Below are positions 1 through 10,489 of a stretch of 60,000 nt of DNA, one piece after another. Origin of the DNA: Takakia lepidozioides (taxonomy: Eukaryota; Streptophyta; Takakiopsida; Takakiales; Takakiaceae); assembly GCA_030704615.1 (NCBI GenBank), contig CM060732.1:1242001-1302000 (forward strand). The letters are read 5' to 3'. The notes under the pieces were generated by a model. That model did no database searches, was not told where the DNA came from, and saw only the letters and a list, made by a program, of their open reading frames with translations. Numbering within the stretch: the first letter of the stretch is position 1; every line of letters begins with the position of its first letter. Both the position numbers and the translations under genes were made by a program.

Positions 1-1069
1 ACGCGGCAGACCCCATTCGATATCCATCCCGGAAAGAGAATTTCAGCTTGTCGATATCGCCTGGGAGGGCAGGTCTCACCACCTGCAATGACACCAAGCG
101 GCAAAGGGGAATTCGAAGCTTGGCCGGGTACACCATGCCCCCCAGCACCCTGCCAATGTTGTTGTGGGTTGCCTCCAACATCTTGGCAGCGGCCAACTTC
201 ATATCCGCCTCCGACATGACGTCTGCTGCAGAGGGGTTTTCCGGCAGCCCACCAGGACCGCCAAATCCAGCCTGTATGCTCCGGGTTTGGGGCCTGGGGA
301 TGTCCGGGAGGATGCCATCCTGGTCAGAAAGCTCCTTGTCGTCCTCCTCAACAAGGTCAGCCACCTGCAAAACCACCTCCAGCACTCTCCCCGTCTCTAC
401 TGCCCTCTCCCTGGCTTCACCTCGAACTTGCACAATCCGTGCTCTTTCTGGTGTTCTTTCCTCTCCTCCACTCTCCACCGTATGGATAATTGCAGGGGCT
501 GCTCTTGCCCGCGATGGTCTAACCGGTGTGTTGCTGCCTCTTTGCGGTGTCTTGGAGGGATCCACCGTCTCTGTGCGTCCCTCACTTACATGGGAATCTG
601 TCAGTTCGGAACCCCTGGCCTCTTCAGTGGCCTTTTCTCTTTCCTCCTGGCTAGCCTTGTGTCTTGCCTGTTCTTTTGCCATCTCTTTTGCCCTCTCACG
701 GGCTCTCTGTTTCTTATTAGGGCTAGCAGCAGGGGAGCCCGGATGGACGACCACCTTTGAGGTAGGCGAACTGACACCCTCGCGTGCACTGCGAACTCCC
801 CCCTCCGCAGCCCTTGACGGCTCTCGCGCCGGGGATTGCACGCGCTTGGCTTTCTTCTTCTTCTTTGCTTGGACGGGCCCTACTACTTCTCCATCAACAA
901 CCTCCATTGCCGGATCTGCTGTTCTCACTTCCTCACGCCCTTCACCTGCCATGAGGCCTGCACCAACCTCCCCAATGCCTATTCTGTCGTACTCTCGCTG
1001 CAGGTCCTCCCGTCCACCAACAAAAGGTTGAAGTTTGCCCTCTCGCTCCAAGGTGGGCGGTTCAAACAT
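1..1069 (-). CDS. Hypothetical charged protein, 3' part cut by window edge
   Basis: Reading the minus strand from an ATG at 1067-1069, the frame stays open for 356 codons to the window edge with no stop, so the C-terminus is missing. An in-frame TGA lies about 23 codons upstream, so either this ATG is the start or the exon begins just before it after an AG. The first 60 residues are acidic. A lysine run near residues 74-78 could be a nuclear-localisation-like patch. Next comes a long Glu/Lys/Arg/Ala-rich stretch with coiled-coil character, then a more ordered part (about residues 270-356) rich in Ala/Met/Leu. I do not recognise the family. An overlapping plus-strand open frame (48-1031) is Ser/Thr/Leu-rich low complexity and looks like its antisense shadow. 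It may be linked to the minus-strand exons at 3.2-5.0 kb, but that is untested. Confidence 0.55.
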   Translation of the reverse strand, partial: MFEPPTLEREGKLQPFVGGREDLQREYDRIGIGEVGAGLMAGEGREEVRTADPAMEVVDGEVVGPVQAKKKKKAKRVQSPAREPSRAAEGGVRSAREGVSSPTSKVVVHPGSPAASPNKKQRARERAKEMAKEQARHKASQEEREKATEEARGSELTDSHVSEGRTETVDPSKTPQRGSNTPVRPSRARAAPAIIHTVESGGEERTPERARIVQVRGEARERAVETGRVLEVVLQVADLVEEDDKELSDQDGILPDIPRPQTRSIQAGFGGPGGLPENPSAADVMSEADMKLAAAKMLEATHNNIGRVLGGMVYPAKLRIPLCRLVSLQVVRPALPGDIDKLKFSFRDGYRMGSAA

Positions 1070-1870
1070 GCGATGAGTTGCAGCAGTTGATGATACCACC
1101 AGCGTGCCGGGCTCGTCGTCACTCTGTCATTCCCAAAATCGTGAGAACCAACGTCGGTGCCAAAACCAGCATCGCAACCACCATAGCAACAATCGTGTAA
1201 CAAAAATGAAAACATAACAAGTTTAGGAAGTATGGAGAGCCATGCAACAACAATGAAAACAAATGCAACCATTGCCTGAGAATGACATGCACAAGCAGCC
1301 TTCTCCAGAGCTGCCGGATTTGCACACGCATTGCAAACAATCTAAGGTTCACTCATCCAACGAAGCCAGGATGAAGATGCAAAAACAAAGCCAGGCAACA
1401 AAGCGAAAGCGAAAGCGAAAGCAAAAGCGAAATCGAACAAAGCGAAAGCAGGAGTGGCTTGCCTGAGAGTAGTCGGCTTCAGTTGGCGCAGGTTGTGAGC
1501 AAGACACTAGAATCTCTTGCTGGAGCTTCAGTTTGGCCATGCGAGAGATTGGCCGTCGTCCGTAGTACAGAGCTTTCAACTTCCGCCGCGGTCTGGATGT
1601 GAGGTCTCTCTCAGGAGAGCCACGCCCTTCAGGCGGCATAAGTCCCAGCCAAAATGGAAAAAGATCTCCGTTTTTGGGGTACATGCCTCGAATAGCATGT
1701 TAAGCCAAGATTAGCATCAGATTTAGGGTACGTATCCAGGAAGCCATGTGTCGCCAGCCCGAATGAAAACGGACGGCGGTGGACATTTATTGCCCAACTG
1801 CGCAATTAAATGTCGGATGAAGCCCTCCATGTCGGATGAAAAATGACGGAACTCGGCCCGGAATTTCCAA
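1070..1870. other. Non-coding stretch with a short simple repeat
   Basis: No convincing gene. At 1401-1452 there is an imperfect (GCGAAA)n hexamer run that makes spurious Lys/Arg-rich open frames. The rest shows no recognisable feature. The frames 1349-1684 (minus) and 1517-1714 (plus) have no recognisable similarity. Confidence 0.5.
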
Positions 1871-2400
1871 CGTAGAGGTAATTCGAAGCGCTGCAGGATG
1901 GAAATCCGGCGCCGGATTTCCATCCTGCAGGTAATTCGGAGCGCAGCAGGATGGAAATTCAGCGCCGAATTTCCATCCTGCAAGGTAGGGCGGCGCGCGA
2001 AATTTCCCTCACGTAGGTAATTCAGAAGCGGATGGATGGAAATCCGGCGCCAGATTTCCATCTGCGCAGGTAGGGCGGCGCGCGAAATTTCCCTCACGCA
2101 GGTAATTCGGAGGCGGATGGATGAAAATCCGGCGCCGGATTTCCATCCGCGCAGGTAGGGCGCCGCGCCAAAATTCCCTCACGCAGGTAATTCGGAGGCG
2201 GATGGATGGAATCCGGCGCCGGATTTCCATCCGCACAGGTAGGGCGGCGCGCCAAATTTCCCTCACGCAGGTAATTCAGAAGCGGATGGATGGAAATCCG
2301 GCGCCGAATTTCCATCCAGCAGGTAAGTCGGATCGCTGGCGTATGGATATTCGGCGCCGAATTTCCATTCGCCAGGTATTTCGAAGCGCTGAATTACCTT
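1870..2400. repeat. 85-bp tandem repeat with GGCGCC-centred palindromes
   Basis: The marker GGTAGGGCG recurs at 1984, 2069, 2154 and 2238, giving a period of 84-85 bp over at least four units. Each unit carries a long palindrome centred on GGCGCC. The segment 1891-1930 is a perfect 40-bp inverted repeat (left half CTGCAGGATGGAAATCCGGC). The one at 1947-1982 is near-perfect. Units also share CCCTCACGCAGGTAATTC. Short open frames on both strands here are products of the periodicity and are not genes. The same GGCGCC core recurs in the MULE-associated repeats at 5.2-5.7 kb and at about 35.65 kb. Confidence 0.9.
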
Positions 2401-2534
2401 CCTGTAGGTAATTTTGAGCGTGTCCGATTGATTTTTCGGAGAAAAACAAACTAAACTGTTTGTTTTGTGGCTGAAGTGCACTTGTAGACACATTTTTCTT
2501 GGAATCCTTGACTGCTACAGGCAAATCGGAACAG

Positions 2535-2905
2535 CCTCGGACGGAAATTCGGCGCCGTTTTTCCATTCTGGGAGGTTTTGACGACTTCCTTTGAGGGGGC
2601 CCCGATGGAAATTCGGCGCCGAATTTCCATCCGGGGGATGGTCTCTGTCGGAGAGGTGCTGGCCTCTCCGCTGCTCTGTTGGATATTCGGTGCCGAATTT
2701 TCGTCCAGGGGTTGAAATATGACGGCCAGGTGCCGGCCTCTCCCCCCTCCCCAACTGCATTGGAACGGCCCCGGATGGAAATTTGGCGCTGTTTTTCCAT
2801 TTGGGGAGGTTTTTATGTCGGCCAGTTTTCGGCCTGACGACTTCATCCGTGCGGCCCTTGTTGGATATTGGGTGCCGAATTTCCATTCGGGGGTAGTAAT
2901 ATGAC
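2535..2905. repeat. Dispersed GGCGCC-centred palindromes
   Basis: Four or more further inverted repeats with the core ATTCGGCGCCGAAT or close variants (near 2550, 2610-2632, 2688, 2780, 2873). They are set in unrelated spacer with GATGGAAA/TTTCCATC arms. The best, at about 2600-2636, extends close to 36 bp. They are clearly the same family as the array just to the left, but spaced at roughly 60-100 bp and more diverged. Confidence 0.8.
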
Positions 2906-3245
2906 GGCACGGTGCCGGCTTCTCCCCTTCAGCCGACATCATCCGGACGGCCCCCCACTTTCTGACTGCATACCGTTGGCAGTTATTGCGCAAAGACCAG
3001 GGGCCGCATTCCGGAGACAAGGTTCATTAACACTCTGACTCTGGATTTTTGAGATAGTTGGCTCCCTGGATTTGGATCAGGCTTCGTCGCTCGGACAAAT
3101 CGGCACCGCATTCCTTCCCATCGTAGCATCCCCCTTCTACCAGGGAGCTTCCCCGCACGCCATCCTGGCAGTCTTGTGTGCACATCTCCCATGGCAGTTG
3201 CCAAAACAAAATTATTCAAACAACGGTTAAGACATATGTGCTTAC

Positions 3246-3852
3246 CTGAGTGAGGAACGATACAAGCATGTCCCATGATTTCAAGGGCACCCCTTTGAAT
3301 GTGGACTTCCTGGATTCCATCATTGCCAGAAAACTTTCATTCACCACCTTACGATGGAACTGGCCCAAAACCCTGGATGGATGTTCTCTTGCATCGAAAG
3401 GCTGCTCCCTCGACTTTGTTGTTCTTCTATCCCTCCTAGTTGGAGAAGGCTGTCTTTCAGCGACCTCTGACGGGCCCTGTTCCTGCGGAGCTGCACTCTT
3501 CCCCTTCCCCTTCGGATCCCCGACAATCTTCCCCTTCCATTTTGGAGTAGCAAATTTCTCAGACTCTTTTGCAGCCAGAGCAGCAATGATTCTGTCCTGA
3601 ATGTCTTTGTCAGCCAGTGGGGCAAGTGCCGCGGTGTTGTCGTTAAGGTTTCTCAAAACAACTTCATCAAATGGTGTGTCCTGTTTTGGCAGATCGAGGT
3701 ACCACCCACAGTCTCTGAAGTGCGCCCTGCTCCAGTCTCTGGCAATACCAGCCGTGTACATTGTCTTGTCTTTGGAGGGGTCAGCCCATGAGTAGATGAA
3801 GTCTGGGTCATCGCTAAGGTACTTTCCCGGTATGAGGACATGATACATGTAC
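3246..3852 (-). CDS. Internal exon of an unrecognised minus-strand gene
   Basis: On the minus strand an acceptor (CATTCAG just above 3852) and a strong donor (CAG followed by GTAAGC at 3245-3240) bound an open exon of about 202 codons. The first half is compact and aromatic-rich (for example YHVLIPGKYL, DFIYSWADPSKDK, WYLDLPKQDTPFDEVV), suggesting a folded domain. The second half is Lys/Pro/Gly/Arg-rich and probably disordered (KWKGKIVGDPKGKGK). I do not recognise the family. An upstream exon is likely at about 4745-4990. A possible last exon lies at 3027-3209, but its phase is unresolved. The intron between 3853 and 4745 holds the palindrome array described separately. Confidence 0.5.
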
Positions 3853-4745
3853 CTGAATGACACACACACCCAAAATCCAGACAGTCAATCGATCTGATCA
3901 GGACACAGATCACACATCACGAAAAGGGTATTGGCATGCAGGTCAGTAACACTGATAAACTAATGTTTGAAACCCCGAATCAACCTTGCGTTGCCGCAAT
4001 GTTGATTCGAGCTGAAATGGAAAACACCAAATTTGGAGAACTGCACTTTCAACAAACACCTACGAGAGGGAAAGCCCATTATCCTAAAACATCTCATGCA
4101 CAACATGGAACCCCAATCAACCTTGCGTTGACGCAAAGAAGATTGGCGGATACACCTATGATAATGTAGCATTGAAAGAGACAGTGATTGACAACGGAAT
4201 TCAACATTGCGTCAACGCAAGGTTGTTTTCATTAACAGAGGAAATGGAAAACAATGCTTGAAAACAACCATCCGAAGATCTGCTGGTATGGATATTCAAC
4301 CTTGCGTTGACGCAAGGTTGAATTCCTGTGCTGAAACACCTGTCCATGGTATTTGATAACCTTAACTTTTCAATTGTATGGAAATCGGGTATTTCTGTGG
4401 GACATTTCTAGCAATCCATACTGTCAAACAACGTTGCGTCAACGCAAGGCTGTTTGTTGGTACAGTGTAAGCTCTAAACAACATTTCAAACAGACTCCAA
4501 ATAGACTTTAAGTTCATCCTGGCAGCATTGGAACTGGAAACCACCAAAAAAACAGCCCAAGAACACAGGAAAACCTACATAGCCTGGCCCTTCATCAACC
4601 TTGCGTTGACGCAAGGTTGATTTGCCTGTCAGTTTTTGCCCTTTCACATGCAGAAAAACGACATCATTGGATACCCCAGGTACATGAAAGTGAAACCAAA
4701 ACAACGGGATATAAGCTTGCGTTAACGCAATGTTGCATTGAAATG
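3853..4745. repeat. Seven dispersed palindromes with core TTGCGTTGACGCAA
   Basis: Seven copies of a 24-28-bp inverted repeat occur near 3978, 4118, 4203, 4292, 4430, 4596 and 4712, spaced 85-170 bp apart. The cleanest read CAACCTTGCGTTGACGCAAG plus the matching arm (about 4290-4316 and 4594-4620). Others have one to four changes in an arm. Spacer sequences are not alike, so this is not a simple tandem array. On the minus-strand gene model the cluster occupies one intron. Function unknown: fold-back RNA in the intron, protein-binding sites, or scars of a small palindromic mobile sequence. Confidence 0.8.
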
Positions 4746-4990
4746 GAAAGGCGATGCAGTTTCTCTTGGGTCATCTCTGGCTTGGAGCCATACTTGTCAT
4801 AATGTGCTTTCACCTGTTCCAGAAATTCCATGCCAAGACTTGGATCTACTATGCGGATTTGTTTGTCGAACGCACTCATGAGGTTCTTCCTTTGATTGTT
4901 CATCTCGAATTTCATAATGTCCTCAAGCCCAGTTGCAGACCTCTGCTCTTTTGTGTGGGAAGCATAGTACTCTACTTTCGCCTGAGGTTA
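4745..4990 (-). CDS. Probable upstream exon of the same unrecognised gene
   Basis: Minus-strand frame open from about 4990 to 4664. It encodes a hydrophilic helical segment (FDKQIRIVDPSLGMEFLEQV, then a Tyr/Lys-rich part, EMTQEKLHRLSIS). The last part of the open frame runs into a copy of the TTGCG palindrome, so the true 3' edge is probably near 4745. The 5' edge coincides with AACCTCAG at about 4985, which is also where the MULE terminal sequence begins. The gene may therefore have been interrupted by that insertion. No family recognised. Confidence 0.4.
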
Positions 4991-5060
4991 GCTATTTCAT
5001 GAGCATGAGCGGCATGAGCGGCATGAGCGGAGTAGTAAGACAATCGGTTTTCATGAGCAG
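4985..5060. repeat. MULE-type terminal sequence with CATGAGC repeats
   Basis: Begins AGGTTAGCTATTTCATGAGC and continues with tandem CATGAGCGG units. It matches the terminal inverted repeat of the MULE at 35,052-37,797 (shared CTATTTCATGAGC plus the CATGAGC/CATGAGCGG series). It therefore marks one end of the first MULE copy. No matching opposite end or target-site duplication was found to the right, so that copy is probably truncated or rearranged. Confidence 0.65.
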
Positions 5061-5219
5061 AAGTACAAATTTTGAAAATAAAAAACAATAAAAAACAATA
5101 ATTTAATGCAATGTGTCAGGAAAAACAAATATATTATTCGGCCCCTTGAAGGGAAAATTGTAGTTTTGACAGTTGTGCTCATGATATTTCGTCTTCCGCT
5201 CATGCCAATTCCCAGCGAC

Positions 5220-5665
5220 ATGTGCAAATATGGCGCCGAATTTTGCGGTAATAGGGTCCGTAACCTGAAAAAACGGCGACGTATTTCGCGGTAATAGGTC
5301 TCTCTGGCGAAAAATGGTGCCGAATTCCGCGGCTATAGGTCCCCTCATGACAGATAATTCGGCGCCATTTTTCCAGAGCATGTTCGGACTTAGCCAGTTT
5401 TCGGCGCAAAATAGGGAAATTCGGCGCCATTTTTCCAGACACTGTACCAGTGCATGTTGGGACTTAGCCAGTTTTCGGCCCAAAAAAAAGAAATTCGGCG
5501 CCATTTTTCCAGACACGGTACCAGTGCATGTTGGGACTTAGCCAGTTTTCGGCCCAAAAAAGAGAAATTCGGCGCCATTTTCCCAGACACAAGTTCAGTG
5601 CATGTTGGGACTTAGCCAGTTTTCGGCCCCAAAAAGAGAAATTCGGCGCCATTTTTCCAGAAATG
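5220..5665. repeat. 74-bp tandem repeat, subterminal to MULE copy 1
   Basis: GACTTAGCCAGTTTTCGG occurs at 5387, 5461, 5535 and 5609, an exact 74-bp period. Each unit has ATTCGGCGCCATTTTTCCAG. Looser GGCGCC motifs continue leftwards to about 5230. The short open frames on both strands follow the repeat period. It lies just inside the CATGAGC terminal sequence. The MULE at 35-37.8 kb likewise carries a GGCGCC palindrome near 35,640-35,660, so this looks like subterminal DNA of the MULE family. Confidence 0.9.
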
Positions 5666-5815
5666 GCCCCACAACTGCTTCTGTTGGATCTCAGTTTGAA
5701 TGGAATATTGCCTCATTCCAAGAGTTTTGGGGTGCATTTCATTACACTGCAAAAAAAAGTCTGATACAGCAAAATGCAATTGAAAATATCCATATGGAGG
5801 ATTCCCTTTGCCCCA

Positions 5816-8800
5816 TCAATGATTTCTGGAATCCCTAAGGAGGAGTTTGTGCAGCTCGTTCACGCTCAACGCCGGTGCATGAATAAAGTCATCAATAGTC
5901 ACGTTCATCCTCAACCTCTTCAGGTAAATGTAATACAGATGCTTGCACGGATAATACTTCGAACCCTTCTTTGCTTCCATCAACGAGAAGTCCGTACAAT
6001 TGCAAGTCGGCTCCACTCCAATCGTAATTGTGTACACATCGTCGCGTACAGCCGAGCCGGCTGTTGCCATCCGATACACACGCCCAAGGCCGGGTGGGGG
6101 TACGTCCACGGAGCTCTGAATAGTGTAAGCCATCCCAAGAGCATTGGCAATCCGAGTCTCATTCAACTTGTTGGGAGGGTGTCGTCTCTTCACTCTTCCG
6201 AATTGCATTGTGGGATGTGCAGAATTGTCCAATCCGTCTCTATTGGATCGAGCAGTCTGCAATGGTTGGGTCTGAGGAACCGGAAATGCGTGGGCCGGGA
6301 TGTCTGTGCGTTGCACCATTCAAAATCCTGCTGCAGATAGAACATCCGCCTCATTCTGAGAGAGGCTACAACCCGGTGCAACAGGCCAGACGCCCGGAGG
6401 CTCTGGCATTCCCTGAATCCCGTACTTGGGCTTGCCAAATACACAGGTCATTATGTCGTGCCTACAGAACCAAAATGTCTGCGTTGTGGCGTGAGCAAAT
6501 GTGGGAGTCAAAAATCTGCCGCTGAAACAAGGTGCAGGTACAGCACCGTGTGGGTTCCTCCAAATCATCTCACCACAACGTGCTCTCGTATCCACCCGGA
6601 TGGCGCAGCACTTCCCTCGAAATGCCGGCAATGTCCTCGCAATTCTCCACTGTGACTCCGACACTCTTGTCTCCACAATGGGAATGTTGTACTGCTTTAC
6701 TACAGATGGCTCGTTATGTTGCCGGGGCACGTGCCCTGTGCTCAAAAGAGATGGCGATCTTGAACGTGCAGGACTTGCGGTGCTCGACGAGACCTCCTCG
6801 GGCAACATCACCGGACCACGAGGGAGCGTGCGAATATTCTTGTCAGCTTGCCATGAATCATCTTCTCCGCCAGGTGCCTCGTCAAGTCTTCGTCTCACTG
6901 GACGGGTATGAACATCTCCTTCCAAATGTTGGCCTCTTCGCAGCAATGGCGTATCCCGAAGGCCCTCTCGCAAGGCCGCCGCCCACTTCCAAGGATTCTT
7001 CGATCTAGAGGCAGTCCGCATCAGCATTTCCTGCCTGTCCGGCCCCAAGCCCCACTGTTTCCCTTTCAAGAACTCGTTGTACCTGCATTGCTACATAATT
7101 GACCTCACAATGTCCTCCGTTGTGGCAGTGAGGATATCCACCAGATGCACCGCAGAGGAGGCACGCTAGGAAGAGTGCACTGATTCGGCCATGTTTGTCG
7201 TGGGCATGTCGGTGTCGGAGTCGAGACACATTTCCTGCACAAGCACATGTTGAGGTTACAAGCAAGTTACAAATATGGCCAAGAATAATATTCAACGGGA
7301 CGCGAATTCGTGCAACTCACCTCCCGCATATAGTCGCCGAACTGGAGGAAACGATAATGCCACCATGCTAGCCAACTGACCATTGCTCCCTCGTCTGATT
7401 TCCTTACAGCACCTGACGATGTCCACCAAGCCCGTATACATACAAACTGTGTCTCTGCATCATCCAAGGTGGGAGCGCGCTTCCACGCAAGGCACATGGA
7501 ACGGTGCTCCTCTCTGAAATCTGGCGCCACGAGCCTGGTTGTGTACTGCGAAAGGCTCTACAGAAAATGGAACCCACAAGATCTCTCCTTGCCTTCCATG
7601 GGAACATTGGGGTCTTGCCCGTACACCCTTTGGATGGCAGCCCAATTTACTTGTGCGTTGTCCGCCATGAAACCACGGAAATTGGGAGGGGGCAATCCCG
7701 CCTTGGCCATCTGTTCGTTTATTCCCTGCCAAAGAAGCATCTCCGATTGTGTGTCCTCTCTTTTCATCTCACAAATAGCAATTGTCATTAGCATCCTACA
7801 GTGGGTGTCGTAGACATGTGCACCCATTGTCACCCACTGGTGATTTGTAATTCGCTTGATATGGTCGAACATGACCCAACTGTTTGACAAGTCCCCACTC
7901 GTCATCCTGTCGACCAGTTAGACGCCGCTGCGAGGTCCACACGTGGACATTTTGAATACAAAACAACGATCTGCCTCAGTCCCTTGTCCTGGAAACCTAC
8001 TTCCATGAATGTAGTCATATCCACATCGTCGCTTCACCTCCAGAATGGAGTGCATATCCGAGCCACGCCCAATTTTCTGTTTGCATGAGACAATGTGGTT
8101 TCGGACATTCGGTGAACATACGTGGGACACCGACTCCAGCAATGCCTCCATTTCCTTCTCATCGAGAGGAACTCTATCGGAGCCGTCTTCCGACATAATT
8201 CTGGCCAATGCCATCTTATGGGCGGCTTGGAGCTGTATCTGTTTGGGTTTGGCACCCGGTCTCAACTTAACCTCCTCCTGAACGAGCTGCTCTGCCTCGT
8301 GGGCAGCCTCCCGCGAGTTCCCCCTCGCCAATTTGTGACAATGGGAACCAACGTGTATGCAAGCTCGGGTGAGGTCAGGGAAACGGTGCAACACATAGAA
8401 CTGCTTGGCATTACAAACAGACATGCAGTGTGGTGGTTCTTTGCAATGCGCACACTTAAATGTGGAGTTCGGAACCTTCTCCTGAGCTCGAAATGGTTGA
8501 TGAGCTGTGCCTGTCCAATCGGTCTCGTTCCTGTGACCTCTGGATTTAAAGTGGAAGCAAGTTGGGGAGAAACACCACAACGCGCCCGCACAAACAACGT
8601 AGCGCACCCGCACACCATCGAGCATCTTCATGCTGGTGGTTTTGGTAACGCACCAAGGATGACCGTCATGTTTTCTATCCATATCTGTCAACATTCCGGA
8701 CGCCCTCGAGTAGTCCGCCCGAGGAGGGAACTCAAAGAAGATATTACCGTCGACGTCGGCGGGAAGGCATGTAACCGATTTAATTGCAAACTTGCTGTAG

Positions 8801-9084
8801 TCCAGCCCGGCCAGCTCCGACCAGTGTCCCTCCAGGTGAAGCCCTCGCAGAATTTCAAGAATAGATCGAACTGCGGTGCTCGTGCTGGGAATATGACTCC
8901 CTCCTCCACTGACGTCCATTGAGGACTTGCCTGATCTCCAGGACGACCTCGGAACTTCCATGACCTCGTCTGAGTCGGACAGGTTGTGAACAACCCGGTT
9001 CTCGTGGCTTGTCGAGGGGATTGATTTCCTGTTGGATTTGGATTGGGCTTGTGACACTGTCTCCTGTTTTTGGCTGTAGGTCAC
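5816..9084 (-). pseudogene. Degenerate MULE transposase with N-terminal Cys/His domain and SWIM finger (copy 1)
   Basis: Coding runs right to left. Segment 9084-7918: a Ser-rich start, a Cys/His-rich domain resembling the WRKY/GCM1-type zinc fingers found ahead of MULE transposases (Cys pairs, ending CIHVGSHCHKL), then KMSTCGP. Segment 7905-7320: DDE-core features (FRGFMADNAQ, then CGFHF, and WWHYRFLQFGDYMREV) ending at a GTGAGT donor. Segments 7270-6320 and 6319-5816: a C-terminal region and a SWIM finger (CNC, then PCKHLYYIYLKRLR; C-x-C...C-x-H). Three in-frame stops break it: TAA 7918, TAG 7166, TAG 7091. A frame change also occurs near 6320. The 35.9-37.1 kb copy reads through the first of these positions. 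This is the transposition enzyme of a Mutator-like element, now inactive. Confidence 0.85.
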
Positions 9085-9109
9085 AAAAAGGCCGGATTGG
9101 GTGAATGGA

Positions 9110-10464
9110 GTTCAGCAGGCATACGCGACTGACCTTGTGGTGCTGGACATTCCTGACGGTTTCCCTGTCCCTGATGTGTTGCCTTCCAATTCAACCCCCA
9201 CTTGGAACAAATCGGATTCTCGTTACTGGCAGTGGGCTTTCTCATTCAGCAACAAATTCCTTTCTGACTCAGGGGCTCTTCTTCTCATGCAGTCAAAGGA
9301 CATGTCGGCACAGAGAACTCTTTTCAGCTACATGAAAGCTTCCGGGTTTCGTGTCATCAAAACTTGGACATGCATCAACACTCTGCCTCTTACAAAGGGT
9401 GAGTTCTAGGGGCAGAAAGTGAGTTGGTTCCTTTGAATTAAAGTTTCGTGGTTCTTCAATAAATGTCAAAAGTAGGTTTTGTCTTTTTCCTCATGCTCTC
9501 TTCGTGATTATTGATAGACTCGGGTGTTCAAAGCTTTGTGCATGGTGAGGGTGCGTAAGGACACTCTTCCTCTTGGTATTGTTGAGTTCCAGTTAAGGGA
9601 CCTTGTAGCTCACATTGACCCCACCTGTGAGCGTGTGGAGGATGATGTAATCTTCAATTACGTGGACTCGGGTCGAACTACGAAAAAGGTCGACTGGTGT
9701 CCCTTGGAGAGGTGCATGGGAGAAATCCCCAACTTTCATGCAGACTTTGGTGGAGACATACAGCCGTCACGGTGGACGAGTGGTTGACTTGTCTATGGGA
9801 ACAGGTGGGGCCCTGAACACTGTGTTTGAAATGTGGGCAGTCAGCTTAGGGAAGCCCTATTTTGATTTCTCGTTCATCTTCGATTTGCAGGAGCATCTTT
9901 TCATGCGTGCAAAAGCGCCGGAAGGCACTTCTTCGGCATGGAGGCTGATACGGAGCTCTTCTCAAGCGAGCTTCATCAGCTTGAGTCGGGCACTACTTCT
10001 GCCCCATCCACGGAGGGACTTCTTGAGGAGCCCGAAGCGCCTGACGAGGATCTCGACGTGGACTCCGATTTTGAGTGTGAGTAAGTTCGGCTCTAGTCGT
10101 GCAAACTATGTTGCATTTCCTTGTGTCATTCCCGTTCAACAGATGGTTGCTTACATTGTCTATTTCTGGATGATAACATCTACCACCATTCCTCTTCTTG
10201 CTTTCCAGAGTTCGGCACCAGTCATCGAATACGCAGACACCTTTCGGTTTCCAAGGATACTACATGTCCCCGAGTCCCCCTAGAGCTTACCGCTTGCTGG
10301 TTTACGCGGAAGCTTGCGCACAGGTGTTGTCCCAACAAACAATGTATTCGCCTCTCCATGGGGGTCGCGGAAAAAAAAAACGTCGCGGATGGGCTGCTGT
10401 GTTCATAGATGATATTGCTGCAAACTCTAGAAGTAGTTCCTCTGAAACCTCCAATAGTTCTTGA
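9110..10464 (+). CDS. Putative amino-methyltransferase-like gene, spliced, 5' truncated
   Basis: Exons are visible at about 9110-9395 (ends at a GTGAGT donor), 9515-9804, 9890-10080 and 10210-10464 (TGA), followed by AATAAA at 10484. Exon 1 begins DLVVLDIPDGFPVPD, then W, L and GALLLMQ, in the manner of the DPPY-containing half of a class I methyltransferase. Joining 9804 to 9890 gives VVDLSMGTG, then ACKSAGRHFFGMEADTELF. That is the SAM-binding motif I glycine loop and following acidic strand of DNA N6-adenine/N4-cytosine methyltransferases. The catalytic motif precedes motif I, as in the beta (permuted) class. Odd points: the canonical DPPY is DIPD here, so activity is doubtful. The frame shifts by one near 9740. 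The 5' end is missing at the junction with the minus-strand transposase. The tail is basic and Ser-rich. Possible Pack-MULE cargo. Confidence 0.5.
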
Positions 10465-10483
10465 GGTTCAAGTACCGAGACTT

Positions 10484-10489
10484 AATAAA
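10484..10489 (+). terminator. Polyadenylation signal AATAAA
   Basis: AATAAA twenty bases after the TGA that ends the methyltransferase-like gene. Position and strand fit a normal 3' UTR signal. Confidence 0.5.

Noticed and set aside
48-1031. Long plus-strand open frame of 327 codons
   Set aside because: Low-complexity Ser/Leu/Thr composition and TTG start; the opposite strand has an open, better-composed frame running off the edge.
3970-4740. CRISPR or simple tandem repeat
   Set aside because: Spacing is irregular (85-170 bp) and spacers are unlike each other in length and content; only the palindromes are shared.
9110-9409. A stand-alone short gene starting at 9101
   Set aside because: The frame ends at a GTGAGT donor and continues sensibly only by splicing; there is no good ATG context, and it begins at a junction with an opposite-strand exon.
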